In this document: positions 32,788-40,830 of the stretch, piece after piece
Position numbering within the stretch: the first letter of the stretch is position 1
How the letters are laid out: every line of letters begins with the position of its first letter
Source of the DNA: Fimbriimonadaceae bacterium
GTDB taxonomy: Bacteria > Armatimonadota > Fimbriimonadia > Fimbriimonadales > Fimbriimonadaceae
Direction of reading: 5' to 3'
Assembly (NCBI GenBank): GCA_019694835.1
Contig: JAIBBE010000233.1
Span: 96,298-160,297 of the forward strand
Length of the DNA: 64,000 nucleotides
The notes under the pieces: generated by a model
What the model saw: the letters and a program-made list of their open reading frames with translations, nothing else
Databases searched by the model: none
Told to the model about the DNA's origin: nothing
Made by a program: the position numbers and the translations under genes

Positions 32788-33497
32788 TGCAAGTTCGCCT
32801 CATGCTGACTTGCCTCTGTGACGCTTTCTTCGGCGAGGTCGGCATCGCGACGGTGCGTGTGCTTGAGGCGATTGGGTGCGAGGTCGAGTTCCCCGAGGAC
32901 CAGACATGCTGCGGCCAGCCGCCTTTCAACGCCGGTGATTGGAAGGAGTCGCGGCGGGTTGCCGGACATTGGCGTCGGGTTTTTGCGGGCGGGGGCGTGG
33001 TCGTTGTTCCGAGTTCGTCGTGCACGGCGATGATTCGGCATGGATTGCATCTGATGGATCCCGACGGTCCACAGCCGCCGCCGACGTTTGAACTTGCCGA
33101 GTTTCTGTTTTCACAAGGTATCCGGTCGTGGCCGCCCTCGGGTCGAGGACTGCCAGCCGTACGTTTCGCTTATCACCGCGCTTGTCATGGACGCGCTATC
33201 GGGCTAGGCGATGCTCCCGAGCGGCTCCTGCGTTCGATTCCGGGTGTGGAGGTCGTGCCGATCGAGCAGGCGGAGCAATGCTGCGGATTCGGCGGCGCGT
33301 TCTCGGCCTCGCATGGCTCGATTAGTTCCGGGATCGGTATGGAGAAGCTTCAGTGCGTGATGGAGGCCGGAGTTGACCTTTTGGTGAGCGGCGACATGGG
33401 GTGCTTGATGCATCTCAATGGCTTGATCGAACGGCACAATCTGCCGCTGAGGACGAAGCACTATGCTGAAATTCTCGCGGAGGCCCTTGATGGCTAA
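32787..33497 (+). CDS. lutA: Lactate utilization protein A (Fe-S, CCG domains)
   Basis: 236-residue subunit of the LutABC L-lactate oxidising complex. Two cysteine-rich CCG domains are visible: TCCGQPPFNAG near residue 40 and QCCGFGGAFS near residue 168, each with distal Cys residues (LTCLCDAFF; SGDMGCLMH). VPSSSCTAMIRHG is also typical. The start overlaps the rhaB stop, and the 3' end overlaps lutB by 8 bp, so rhaB-lutABC is one translationally coupled unit. Confidence 0.92.
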   Translation: MQVRLMLTCLCDAFFGEVGIATVRVLEAIGCEVEFPEDQTCCGQPPFNAGDWKESRRVAGHWRRVFAGGGVVVVPSSSCTAMIRHGLHLMDPDGPQPPPTFELAEFLFSQGIRSWPPSGRGLPAVRFAYHRACHGRAIGLGDAPERLLRSIPGVEVVPIEQAEQCCGFGGAFSASHGSISSGIGMEKLQCVMEAGVDLLVSGDMGCLMHLNGLIERHNLPLRTKHYAEILAEALDG

Positions 33498-35478
33498 ACG
33501 TCCGCGAATCGAGACGTTTGCGCGGAACGTTCGAAAGCAGACGACGGCTAGTGTGCGATCGGCGTCGGCTTCGAAAACCACAGCACGTCGCGAAACTCTC
33601 GCTCAGCTCTTCGACGACGTTGATGCGGCGCGAACAAAGGCGGCAGAGATCAAGGACGATGTCCTTGAGAAGCTCTCTACCTATCTGGACCGATTCATCC
33701 GGAAGTGCGAGGAGAACGGGATTCGGGTTCACCATGCGGTGAATGCGGAGGAAGCCCGCTCCATCATTGTCAAGTTGTGCCAAAAGGCCTCCGCAGCGAC
33801 CTCTCCCCCAACCCCTCTCCTCCGCCACGAAACCGGGGGAGTGCCAAATCATCCGGGCGCAGGAGAGGGGAGCGAACCGTACCGCTGGCAACCTGCCGGC
33901 GAACCGGGCACCCCTGAACTGGAATCTCACCCCGAAACCTCTCCCCCAACCCCTCTCCTCCGCCACGAAACCGGTGGTGGGCCAGATCAGCCGGGCGCAG
34001 GAGAGGGGAGCGAACCGTACGGCTGGCAACCTGCCGGCGAACCAGGACCATCTGAACTGGAATCTCACCGCGAAACCTCTCCCCCAACCCCTCTCCTCCG
34101 CCACGAAACCGGGGGTGGGCCAGATCATCCGGGCGCAGGAGAGGGGAGCGAACCGTACCGCTGGCAGCCTGCCGGCGAACCGGGCACCCCTGAATTGGAA
34201 TCTCACCGCGAAACCTCTCCCCCTGCCCCTCTCCTCCGCCGTGAAACGGGGGGTAGACCGAATCATTCGGGCGCAGGAGAGGGGAGCCCGCCGTACCGCT
34301 GGCAACCTGCCGGCGAACCAGGACCAGCTGACTTGGAAACTCACCCCGAAACCTCTCCCCCAACCCCTCTCCTCCGCCACGAAACCGGGGGAGTGCCAAA
34401 TCATCCGGGCGCAGGAGAGGGGAGGCCAGTGATCGCCAAGGCCAAGTCCATGGCCACCGAGGAAATCCATCTCAATCCAGCCCTCGAGGCGGCCGGATTC
34501 CTGCCGGTCGAGACCGACCTGGGCGAATACGTCGTCCAAATCGACGGCGATCGGCCGAGCCACATTGTCACTCCGATCATCCACAAGAACCGCTTTGAGG
34601 TGGCCCGCAGTTTCGAGCGCGAAGGGCTCGGCCCTTACACCGAAGACCCGGCCGAACTGACCCTCCAAGCCCGCGCGGCCTTGCGCGAGAAGTTCCGCGA
34701 AGCGGTCGTCGGCATCAGTGGGGTCAACTTTGGAATCGCGGAGACGGGGCGACTCGTGCTCGTCGAGAACGAGGGCAACAACCGCTTCTCGACCACCGCC
34801 CCAAAGGTCCACATCGCGCTGATGGGGATCGAGAAGATATTGCCAAAGGAAGCGGACCTGCCTTTGTTCCTCAAACTGCTGGCCGGTTCTGCTACCGGGC
34901 AGCGATTCGCGACTTACATCCACCTGATTACGGGCCCACGCCAGCCGGACGAAACCGATGGGCCGGAGGAGGTCCACCTCGTCCTGCTCGACAATGGGCG
35001 GAGCAAAATCCTCGAGAGCAAGTATCGCGAGGTTCTTCGCTGCATTCGGTGCGGCGCCTGCCTCAACGTGTGCCCGGTCTACCGCCAAGCGGGCGGCCAC
35101 GCTTATCGCCACGTCTACAGCGGACCGATTGGAGCGGTGCTTGCACCCCTTCTCGAGGGCCTCGACGCGACGGGAGACCTGGCAAAAGCGAGCAGCCTCT
35201 GCGGTGCGTGCGAAGAAGTGTGTCCGGTGAAGATTCCGCTACCCGACATGCTGCTTGAATTGCGCGACGAAGGCATCCAATCCGGGGCGATCAAGGAGGC
35301 AATTCCTTGGAATCGTTTTGCTCAGGGGGCATCTTCGCCGCTCCTCTGGCGCGCGGGCCTCTTCCTGCTTCCGATGGCCGGAAAGCTCGCACCGGGCGCG
35401 TTGACCGATTGGACGGAGATGCGCGAGCCTCCGCAGCGGGTTGGACGGTCGTTTCGGAAGTGGTGGGATGAGCGATAG
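33490..35478 (+). CDS. lutB: Lactate utilization protein B with an in-frame repeat array
   Basis: Iron-sulfur and LUD-domain subunit of LutABC, 662 residues against about 470 usual for the family. The N-terminal part of the LUD domain (to IIVKLCQKA, ~100) and the rest (VIAKAKSMATEEIHLNPALEAAGFLPVETDLGEYVVQ onward, ~315) are standard. Between them lie ~210 residues made only of four full copies and one part copy of a 46-residue unit, TSPPTPLLRHETGG...PAGEPG...ESHxE. Two 4Fe-4S motifs, CIRCGACLNVCPVYR (~518) and CGACEEVCPVKIP (~572), are intact. ATG 33490 fits family starts better than upstream codons. The insert sits next to the conserved KSM(A/V)TEE site; whether the enzyme tolerates it is not known. 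Confidence 0.88.
   Translation: MAKRPRIETFARNVRKQTTASVRSASASKTTARRETLAQLFDDVDAARTKAAEIKDDVLEKLSTYLDRFIRKCEENGIRVHHAVNAEEARSIIVKLCQKASAATSPPTPLLRHETGGVPNHPGAGEGSEPYRWQPAGEPGTPELESHPETSPPTPLLRHETGGGPDQPGAGEGSEPYGWQPAGEPGPSELESHRETSPPTPLLRHETGGGPDHPGAGEGSEPYRWQPAGEPGTPELESHRETSPPAPLLRRETGGRPNHSGAGEGSPPYRWQPAGEPGPADLETHPETSPPTPLLRHETGGVPNHPGAGEGRPVIAKAKSMATEEIHLNPALEAAGFLPVETDLGEYVVQIDGDRPSHIVTPIIHKNRFEVARSFEREGLGPYTEDPAELTLQARAALREKFREAVVGISGVNFGIAETGRLVLVENEGNNRFSTTAPKVHIALMGIEKILPKEADLPLFLKLLAGSATGQRFATYIHLITGPRQPDETDGPEEVHLVLLDNGRSKILESKYREVLRCIRCGACLNVCPVYRQAGGHAYRHVYSGPIGAVLAPLLEGLDATGDLAKASSLCGACEEVCPVKIPLPDMLLELRDEGIQSGAIKEAIPWNRFAQGASSPLLWRAGLFLLPMAGKLAPGALTDWTEMREPPQRVGRSFRKWWDER
33799..34430 (+). 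repeat. Five-unit, 138-bp-period repeat array inside lutB
   Basis: Units begin ACCTCTCCCCCAACCCCTCT at 33799, 33937, 34075, 34213 and 34351, all exactly 138 bp apart; the fifth is cut at about 34430. Each has CCCCTCTCCT pairing with AGGAGAGGGG further on, then GTACCGCTGGCAACCTGCC. This is the same family (opposite orientation) as the array at 1223-1895. Sub-types alternate (PGTPELES / PGPSELES), again A-B-A-B. Confidence 0.95.
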
Positions 35479-35938
35479 AGAGCTTTGGGAGGAGTTCGGG
35501 CGACGTTTGGAAGCCCTTGGCGGGCGTGTCGTGACCTTGGCCGAAGCGCTGGAGTTCGCGGCCGATAAGGCGTGCTGGCGCGATCCGGATTGCATGGTGC
35601 CGGGGTTGCCGGAGGGTCTTGCGTCGTCGCCCTGGGAGGCCAAGGTCGGATTCACTTTGGGCGATCTCGCCGTCGCCGAGACGGGTTCGATCGTGTTATC
35701 GGCTGGACCGGGCCGGGCGCGTCTCGCGAGTTTGGCCAGCGTTCATCACATCGCCCTGGTTCCTTGTTCGAGCATCGTGGCGACGATGGAGGAGGCGTTT
35801 GGCAGGTTGTCGCCGCGGACGAGCGTCATCATCACCGGCCCGAGTCGTACCGCGGATATTGAGGGCGTTTTGGTGCGGGGCATTCACGGTCCGCGGGAGC
35901 TTTGGGTGGTGCCGAAGGGCTTAGTGAAAGGGACGTGA
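35468..35938 (+). CDS. lutC: Lactate utilization protein C (LUD domain)
   Basis: 156-residue third subunit of the lactate oxidation complex. It has the short LUD domain with VGFTLGDLAVAETGSIVLSAGPGRARLASLASVHHIALVP and TSVIITGPSRTADIEGVLVRGIHGPRELWVV, which are near-invariant features of LutC. The first ~60 residues are shorter than in many LutC proteins. It starts at ATG 35468, overlapping lutB by 11 bp, and is the last gene of the rhaB-lutABC unit. Confidence 0.92.
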   Translation: MSDRELWEEFGRRLEALGGRVVTLAEALEFAADKACWRDPDCMVPGLPEGLASSPWEAKVGFTLGDLAVAETGSIVLSAGPGRARLASLASVHHIALVPCSSIVATMEEAFGRLSPRTSVIITGPSRTADIEGVLVRGIHGPRELWVVPKGLVKGT

Positions 35939-36027
35939 GGGACACAGGGGGACGAAAGCAGCGTCCTCCATCGATCACTTTTGGCTGAATTTCAGTTGTG
36001 AATACGTATTTTCCGGCAATCGTGTGT

Positions 36028-36033
36028 TAAAGT
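36028..36033 (+). promoter_or_regulatory. -10-like hexamer TAAAGT
   Basis: TAAAGT ends 8 nt before ATG 36042, with no Shine-Dalgarno sequence between. The ~100-bp gap after lutC is AT-richer than its surroundings, as expected for a promoter. Confidence 0.4.
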
Positions 36034-36041
36034 AGTGTGTT

Positions 36042-36905
36042 ATGCAACGGCGCGCCTTTACCTTGATCGAACTGCTGGTCGTGATCGCTATCATCGCGAT
36101 TCTAGCCGCGATCCTCTTCCCCGTTTTCGCCCAGGCCAAAGAAGCCGCGAAAAAGACGGGGTGCATCAGCAACTCCAAACAGATGGGCATGGGACTCATG
36201 CTGTACGCGGGCGATTACGACGACCTCGCGCCGTTTGCGATTCCCGATCCGATCGCGCCGATCAATGGCGGCAACGACACCGGCATGCCGATCGACGCTC
36301 AGTTGAATCCCTACACGAAGTCTGAGGAGATTTGGGCTTGCCCGTCGCACCCTGACACCGCGTTCCGGTCCGGCATCCCGTTTTGGGACGGCAAGTACCG
36401 CGGCAACGGCAAGATGAAGAAGAAGTCGTATGGCTACGTGGCGAGCATCGTCACGGTCCAAGGCGGTGGTATCAACGAAGATCCCAATACGGGCATCACA
36501 CGGTTCACCTGGAACCATTTCCGCAACGGCTACAACTCCCAGCGCCCGATTCTCGACGCCTCGCGCACGTTGACCGAACCGGATGAGCCAGCGAATACCG
36601 TCGTTTTCGTCGAGACGTGGCCGATCGCCGACAACCAGTCCCTCGGCTCCTACTGGGGCTCGATCTTTACGTATTGCGATGCTTGGAAGCTGGCTGGGCG
36701 CAAGGTCAACGGCACCAATCCTAGCGACCGATTACCGCAGGCCTGCAACAACCTCCTCCAGTACGCGCCGACCAAGGGTCATAGCGGTCAGAGCAACTAT
36801 GTGTTCTGTGACGGCCATGCCAAGACGATGACTTGGCACCAGGCCCGCGGCAACGACTTCTACAAGTTCAAAATCGCGAAGCCAACCCAGACTTACGTGC
36901 CTTAA
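36042..36905 (+). CDS. Prepilin-type (type II secretion/pseudopilin-like) protein
   Basis: 287 residues. A class III leader [38 protein letters not shown] gives a type IV pilin-like helix, with Ala rather than Gly before the cleavage point. It is followed by [28 protein letters not shown] and, near the end, [21 protein letters not shown] (the H...F.DGH motif of this large family). These proteins are very numerous in Armatimonadota and Planctomycetes and are thought to be exported and surface-associated; individual functions are unknown. Likely monocistronic. Confidence 0.85.
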   Translation: MQRRAFTLIELLVVIAIIAILAAILFPVFAQAKEAAKKTGCISNSKQMGMGLMLYAGDYDDLAPFAIPDPIAPINGGNDTGMPIDAQLNPYTKSEEIWACPSHPDTAFRSGIPFWDGKYRGNGKMKKKSYGYVASIVTVQGGGINEDPNTGITRFTWNHFRNGYNSQRPILDASRTLTEPDEPANTVVFVETWPIADNQSLGSYWGSIFTYCDAWKLAGRKVNGTNPSDRLPQACNNLLQYAPTKGHSGQSNYVFCDGHAKTMTWHQARGNDFYKFKIAKPTQTYVP

Positions 36906-36930
36906 GTTCTCCTTTTAAGGAGCTCTTGGC

Positions 36931-36963
36931 GACCCTTGGCAGTTCGATGCACTTCCAAGGGTC
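36931..36963. terminator. Hairpin between convergent genes
   Basis: GACCCTTGG (36931-36939) pairs with CCAAGGGTC (36955-36963) over a 15-nt loop, between the prepilin stop (36905) and the ammonia-lyase stop (36966). Probable bidirectional terminator; no clear T-run. Confidence 0.5.
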
Positions 36964-36965
36964 AG

Positions 36966-37937
36966 TCAAGGAATGCGGCTTTGTGAGGGCACGCTGGCAA
37001 ACAAGCGGGCGGCATCGCCGAGGTCGACGTTGCCGCCGCTAATGACGACGCCAACACGCCCGGAGAGGGGGACCTTGGCGTTCATCAGAGCGGCAGCCGC
37101 CAGAGCGCCGGTCGGCTCGACGACAAGTTTCATCCGCTCCCACAGGAAGAACATGGCCTCCACGATTTCGCGCTCGCTCACTCGAACCATCGCGTCCACG
37201 TACTGCAACACCAGGGGAAACGTGACCGCACCCAGCGACGGAGTCCGGGCTCCATCGGCGATCGTCTCAGGGTTGTGAACGGTCTGGAGGGATTTCGTCT
37301 CGAACGACCGGCAGGCATCATCGGCCTGCCCAGGCTCGACTCCGACAACCGTGATGCCAGGGCACGGGTGCTTCGCCGCGACCGCGCAGCCCGAAAGCAG
37401 CCCACCGCCACCGCAACAAACCAAAAGCAGGTCAAGCGGACCGACTTCTTGGATGAGTTCGAGCGCGCACGTGCCTTGACCGGCGACGATGCGCTCGTCG
37501 TCGTAGGGTGGTATGACCGAAAGGCCACGCTCTTCGGATAATTGTCGCCCGAGGGCTTCACGCGTGGTCTCGCTGCGATCGTAGAGAATGACCTCGGCCC
37601 CGTAGCCCTTGGTCGCCGCGACTTTGACGGCTGGGGCATCGTCGGGCATGATGATCGTCGTGGGCACGCCAAAGAGCTTCCCGGAGAGCGCGAGCGCCTG
37701 CGCATGGTTGCCACTCGAATACGTCAGCACCCCCCTCCGCTTTTCGTCGTCCGTGAGCTGGAGCATGGCATTGCAGGCCCCTCGGAACTTGAACGCTCCC
37801 GCGCGCTGGAAGTTCTCGCACTTGAAGAACACCTCGGCACCGACGCGCCCGTTGACCGTCCGCGAGGTCATGACCGGGGTTCGGTTGGCGATGCCCTCGA
37901 TGCGATTGGCGGCGGCTTCGATGTCCTGGAAGTCCAT
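36966..37937 (-). CDS. PLP-dependent threonine/serine/3-hydroxyaspartate ammonia-lyase family enzyme
   Basis: 323-residue fold-type II PLP enzyme. The PLP lysine is K50 in RAGAFKFRGA, with SSGNHAQ at 74-80 and the phosphate-binding CGGGGLLSG around 175-183. The short length (no ACT regulatory domain) and the KCENFQRAGAFKFRGA context fit catabolic threonine dehydratase, threo-3-hydroxyaspartate ammonia-lyase or serine racemase; sequence reading alone cannot separate these. The start was set at ATG 37937 (MDFQDIEAAANRI); upstream codons fall in repeat DNA, and CACAAT lies 6 nt before this ATG. Confidence 0.85.
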   Translation of the reverse strand: MDFQDIEAAANRIEGIANRTPVMTSRTVNGRVGAEVFFKCENFQRAGAFKFRGACNAMLQLTDDEKRRGVLTYSSGNHAQALALSGKLFGVPTTIIMPDDAPAVKVAATKGYGAEVILYDRSETTREALGRQLSEERGLSVIPPYDDERIVAGQGTCALELIQEVGPLDLLLVCCGGGGLLSGCAVAAKHPCPGITVVGVEPGQADDACRSFETKSLQTVHNPETIADGARTPSLGAVTFPLVLQYVDAMVRVSEREIVEAMFFLWERMKLVVEPTGALAAAALMNAKVPLSGRVGVVISGGNVDLGDAARLFASVPSQSRIP

Positions 37938-37943
37938 GGGTCC

Positions 37944-37949
37944 ATTGTG
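37944..37949 (-). promoter_or_regulatory. -10-like hexamer CACAAT, leaderless start
   Basis: On the minus strand CACAAT ends 6 nt before ATG 37937, the same arrangement as in front of der. Confidence 0.4.
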
Positions 37950-37952
37950 GCG

Positions 37953-38105
37953 GGCGAGTGAATAGTGAGTAGTGGGGAGTGGGTAGCGAGTAGTGGGGAG
38001 AGGACTGATGGTCGGGAAGATCGGGTGGGGGCGTTGCCAGCCTCGCGCTCGAGTCTCACGACGCCCCACTCGCCACTATTCACTCGCCACTACTCACTAT
38101 CCACT
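37953..38105. repeat. Low-complexity inverted repeat of GTAGTGGGGAGT-type motifs
   Basis: GGCGAGTGAATAGTG at 37953-37967 is perfectly complementary to CACTATTCACTCGCC at 38074-38088. Both arms are made of permuted GAGTAGTGG / GGGAGTGGG motifs. The 37938-38405 gap (468 bp) between the divergent ammonia-lyase and trpD holds this repeat, the terminator-like hairpin at 38115-38133, the nested hairpin at 38209-38249 and the trpD promoter, but no gene. Confidence 0.75.
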
Positions 38106-38133
38106 AAAAGAAAGCCCCCGGGCGTGCCGGGGG
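38105..38133 (-). terminator. Minus-strand terminator-like hairpin without an evident upstream gene
   Basis: CCCCCGG (38115-38121) pairs with CCGGGGG (38127-38133) over a 5-nt loop; on the minus strand it is followed by CTTTCTTTTAG. No minus-strand coding sequence precedes it in the gap, so it may end a small or antisense RNA, or simply insulate the ammonia-lyase promoter. Confidence 0.4.
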
Positions 38134-38208
38134 GAGTGAAGGTTCGGGCGTCCGGGCCCGGTGCAGACGTTGTTTTTGTTTGCCCTTAGCCCGAAACTTC
38201 CGCTATGA

Positions 38209-38249
38209 AGACTCGCCTACCAGGTCGTGAGCGACTGGATCGCGAGTCT
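38209..38249. promoter_or_regulatory. Nested hairpin upstream of trpD
   Basis: AGACTCGC (38209-38216) pairs with GCGAGTCT (38242-38249); inside, CCAGGTCG and CGACTGG pair around a TGAG loop. It lies ~150 nt before trpD but upstream of the proposed trpD promoter. No leader peptide rich in Trp codons and no T-run were found, so it is not a classic attenuator. Confidence 0.35.
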
Positions 38250-38370
38250 AAGCATTTCAATGAAGGTTTCTAGTCGAACCATTTTCTGCACCAAGAGCCT
38301 CCTCGGCTCACGCATAGAATTGTCGCCGCCGCAAGTGGACGGCACTGTGGACGGGAGAAAGGCTCGGATG

Positions 38371-38399
38371 TGGACGGCAAAAACATTGACCGGTAAACT
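38371..38399 (+). promoter_or_regulatory. trpD promoter candidate, leaderless start
   Basis: TGGACG (38371-38376), 17-bp spacer, TAAACT (38394-38399), then 6 nt to ATG 38406. No Shine-Dalgarno sequence. Confidence 0.45.
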
Positions 38400-38405
38400 C
38401 CAGCG

Positions 38406-39422
38406 ATGTCCGCTCCCGCACTCCTTGAATCCCTCCTTGCTGGGCGCGAATTGGGTTGGCAAGAAGCCCAGAACCTGATGCACGGGATGATGAGCGGGGA
38501 GGCTGAAGACGCCTGGATCGCGGGGATCTTGGTCGCGTTGCGGGCGAAGGGGGTAACAGGCGGCGAACTGGCGGCGTTCGCCGATGTCATGCGCGACCAT
38601 GCCATGTCGCTCTCCAGCACCCACCCCACGCTCATCGACACCTGCGGAACCGGCGGGGGGCGATCGACCTTTAACCTTTCGACCGGAGCCGCAATCGTCG
38701 CAGCGGCGGCGGGAGCGAAGGTCGCGAAGCACGGCAATCGTGCGGTGACGAGTCTCTGCGGAAGTGCAGATGTCCTGGAGGCCCTCGGTGTTGTGCTGGT
38801 GGCCGACCCGGAGAGGCTCCAGCATCTGCTCGATTCGGTCGGAATCGTCTTCCTGTTTGCTCCCCACCATCATCCGGCCATGCGCCACGTTTCGGCGGCG
38901 CGCAAAGCCCTCGGCGTTCGGACCGTTTTTAACCAACTCGGCCCACTCGCGAATCCAGCTGGCGCAAAGCGGCAATTGATTGGTGTGTATGACGACGCGC
39001 TCCTTCTGCCGATGGCGGAGGCCCTGTCGAAGCTGGGATGCGAGCGCGGCCTTGTCGTGCGAGGTGAGGACGGCATGGACGAGATCTCGCCCTGTGCGCC
39101 GACGAGGTTCGTCGAAGTCGCTGGCGATTCGATAAGAGCAGGACGCTTCGAGCCGGGTGACTTTGGGTTGACGCCGGTTGCCGAGTCTGCCCTCGCGGCA
39201 GGGTCGGATGCTTCTGAGAATGCGCGCATCCTGCGGCAAGCGCTCGAAGACGCTCGCTCACCGCAAGCGCAAGCGCTCATCCCCAATGCCGCGGCTGCGC
39301 TCTACTTGGCCGAGATCGCCGCGGACCTGCGGACTGGAGCCCGACTCGCCCACCAAGCGATCGAATCGGGCTCTGCGGCCCGAAAGCTCAGCGACCTCAT
39401 CGAGGTCACCCAGGCGCTATGA
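38406..39422 (+). CDS. trpD: Anthranilate phosphoribosyltransferase
   Basis: Transfers phosphoribose from PRPP to anthranilate in tryptophan synthesis. 338 residues, usual length. Signatures are the glycine-rich DTCGTGGGRSTFNLSTGAAIVAAAAG, AKHGNRAVTSLCGSADVLEALG, FLFAPHHHPAMRHVSAARKALGVRTVFNQLGPLANPA and VVRGEDGMDEIS. First gene of trpDCF with 4-bp overlaps. trpE, trpG and trpB are not in the window, and trpA lies 22 kb away on the other strand. Confidence 0.96.
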   Translation: MSAPALLESLLAGRELGWQEAQNLMHGMMSGEAEDAWIAGILVALRAKGVTGGELAAFADVMRDHAMSLSSTHPTLIDTCGTGGGRSTFNLSTGAAIVAAAAGAKVAKHGNRAVTSLCGSADVLEALGVVLVADPERLQHLLDSVGIVFLFAPHHHPAMRHVSAARKALGVRTVFNQLGPLANPAGAKRQLIGVYDDALLLPMAEALSKLGCERGLVVRGEDGMDEISPCAPTRFVEVAGDSIRAGRFEPGDFGLTPVAESALAAGSDASENARILRQALEDARSPQAQALIPNAAAALYLAEIAADLRTGARLAHQAIESGSAARKLSDLIEVTQAL

Positions 39423-40198
39423 GCAAGCTGGCCGAAATCCTGGCGACGAAGGCGACTGAAGTCGCTGATCGTAAGTTGCGCGCCAGCAAAGCCGACCTCG
39501 TCCATCAGTCCCTCGATGCGCGACCGCCACTGGGATTTCGAGTGCATCTGGCGCAGTCGGCCCAACCCGTAGCTCTCATTGCTGAGGTCAAGAAAGCGAG
39601 CCCGTCGGAGGGCCTGATTCGCCCTGACTTTGATCCCGCCGAGATCTCCCGAACCTATGAAGCCGCCGGTGCAACCTGCCTGAGCGTGCTCACCGATGTG
39701 CCGTATTTTCAAGGCGCAGACGAGAACATCTCCCTTGCCAAGTCAGCGTGTGCCCTCCCGGTTCTCCGCAAAGACTTCATCGTCGACGACTACCAGATTC
39801 CCGAGTCTCGTGCCCTCGGTGCCGACGCAATCCTTCTCATCGTCGCCGCTCTGAACCCGACTCAGCTTCGGGAGTATCGAGAAGAGGCCGAAGAGCTGGG
39901 AATGGATGCGCTCGTCGAGGTGCATACCGAGGATGAGGCTGACGTCGCCCTGGCGTCGGGGGCAAAGCTGATCGGCGTCAACAACCGTGACCTGGGCACG
40001 TTTCGCACCGATATCGGCATGTCGGAACGACTCCTCCCGCAGCTCCAATCGGTGACCAGCGTGAGCGAGAGCGCGCTGAACACCCATGCGGACGTTGAGC
40101 GGGTGCAAAGAGCCGGGGCGCGGGCCGTCCTCATCGGCACTGCCTTTTGTCGGTCGCCTGATATCGGCGCGAAGGTGAGAGAGGTCATGGGCTGGTGA
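39419..40198 (+). CDS. trpC: Indole-3-glycerol phosphate synthase
   Basis: 259-residue TIM barrel that closes the indole ring. The conserved strands are ALIAEVKKASPSEGLIRPDF, CLSVLTDVPYFQGADENI, PVLRKDFIVDDYQI, GADAILLIVAAL, GMDALVEVHTEDE, KLIGVNNRDLGTF, and SVSESALNTHADV where most homologues have SESGI. The catalytic Lys and Glu positions are kept. It overlaps trpD and trpF by 4 bp each. Confidence 0.95.
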   Translation: MSKLAEILATKATEVADRKLRASKADLVHQSLDARPPLGFRVHLAQSAQPVALIAEVKKASPSEGLIRPDFDPAEISRTYEAAGATCLSVLTDVPYFQGADENISLAKSACALPVLRKDFIVDDYQIPESRALGADAILLIVAALNPTQLREYREEAEELGMDALVEVHTEDEADVALASGAKLIGVNNRDLGTFRTDIGMSERLLPQLQSVTSVSESALNTHADVERVQRAGARAVLIGTAFCRSPDIGAKVREVMGW

Positions 40199-40830
40199 CG
40201 CGGGTCAAAATCTGCGGCTTAACGCGATTTGAAGACGCCCTGTGTGCGCTGGAAGCGGGTGCTCACGCCCTCGGCTTCGTCCTCGAACCCACCAGCCCCC
40301 GGTGCGTCGCCTCCGACGCCGAGGTTTTGCGTCGATTGGACGAATTCGGTCCCTATGTGTCACGCGTCGCCGTGTTCGGTCCTGCGCCAGCCTTCGACCC
40401 ACGGAGCGCGGACTTCAGTCCGCCTTCGGACCCCGGACTTCAGTCCGTCCCCCGGCTTGCCTTCGACACCATCCAGAGCCTCGGCGAGCGCATTCCGAAC
40501 AAGCGCTTCGTGCGGGTGCTCAGGGTAACAACCGAATCATCAATGAACCCAGACCTCGGCGACTGCGATGCAGTGTTGCTCGATGCCTACTCGCCGAACC
40601 AATTTGGTGGCACGGGTGAGCGCATTGACTGGGGCTGGGCGGCCGAGTTCGTCGCGTCGTGTGCGAAGCCGGTTGTGCTCGCGGGAGGACTGAATCCCGG
40701 GAACGTGGCGGCTGCGATCCGGCGAGTGAGGCCCTACGCGGTGGACGTTGCGAGCGGTGTCGAGGTTTCGCCGGGCATCAAGGACCCCGACCTGATCCGA
40801 TCATTCATTCAAGAAGCGATGGGCACCTAA
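40195..40830 (+). CDS. trpF: Phosphoribosylanthranilate isomerase with palindromic in-frame segment
   Basis: 211-residue TIM barrel (Amadori rearrangement step). It has VKICGLTRFEDALCALEAGAHALGFVLEP with the catalytic Cys, LLDAYSPNQFGGTGERIDW with the catalytic Asp, LAGGLNPGNVAAAI and VDVASGVEVSPGIKDPDLIRSFI. Where most TrpF proteins have VFVN...LDAVQLHG, this one reads VFGPAPAFDPRSADFSPPSDPGLQSVPRLAFD; the odd stretch is encoded by two copies of CGGACTTCAGTCCG (40409-40422, 40434-40447). GTG start overlaps trpC; the stop TAA overlaps the next repeat element. Confidence 0.93.
   Translation: MTRVKICGLTRFEDALCALEAGAHALGFVLEPTSPRCVASDAEVLRRLDEFGPYVSRVAVFGPAPAFDPRSADFSPPSDPGLQSVPRLAFDTIQSLGERIPNKRFVRVLRVTTESSMNPDLGDCDAVLLDAYSPNQFGGTGERIDWGWAAEFVASCAKPVVLAGGLNPGNVAAAIRRVRPYAVDVASGVEVSPGIKDPDLIRSFIQEAMGT

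Noticed and set aside
33770..34399. A minus-strand open frame antisense to the lutB repeat array
   Set aside because: The repeat has few stop codons on either strand. The plus strand continues into conserved LutB on both sides, the minus strand does not.
38209..38249. Trp attenuator or T-box upstream of trpD
   Set aside because: No leader peptide with Trp codons, no T-box core motif and no T-run follow the hairpin, and the proposed trpD promoter lies downstream of it.
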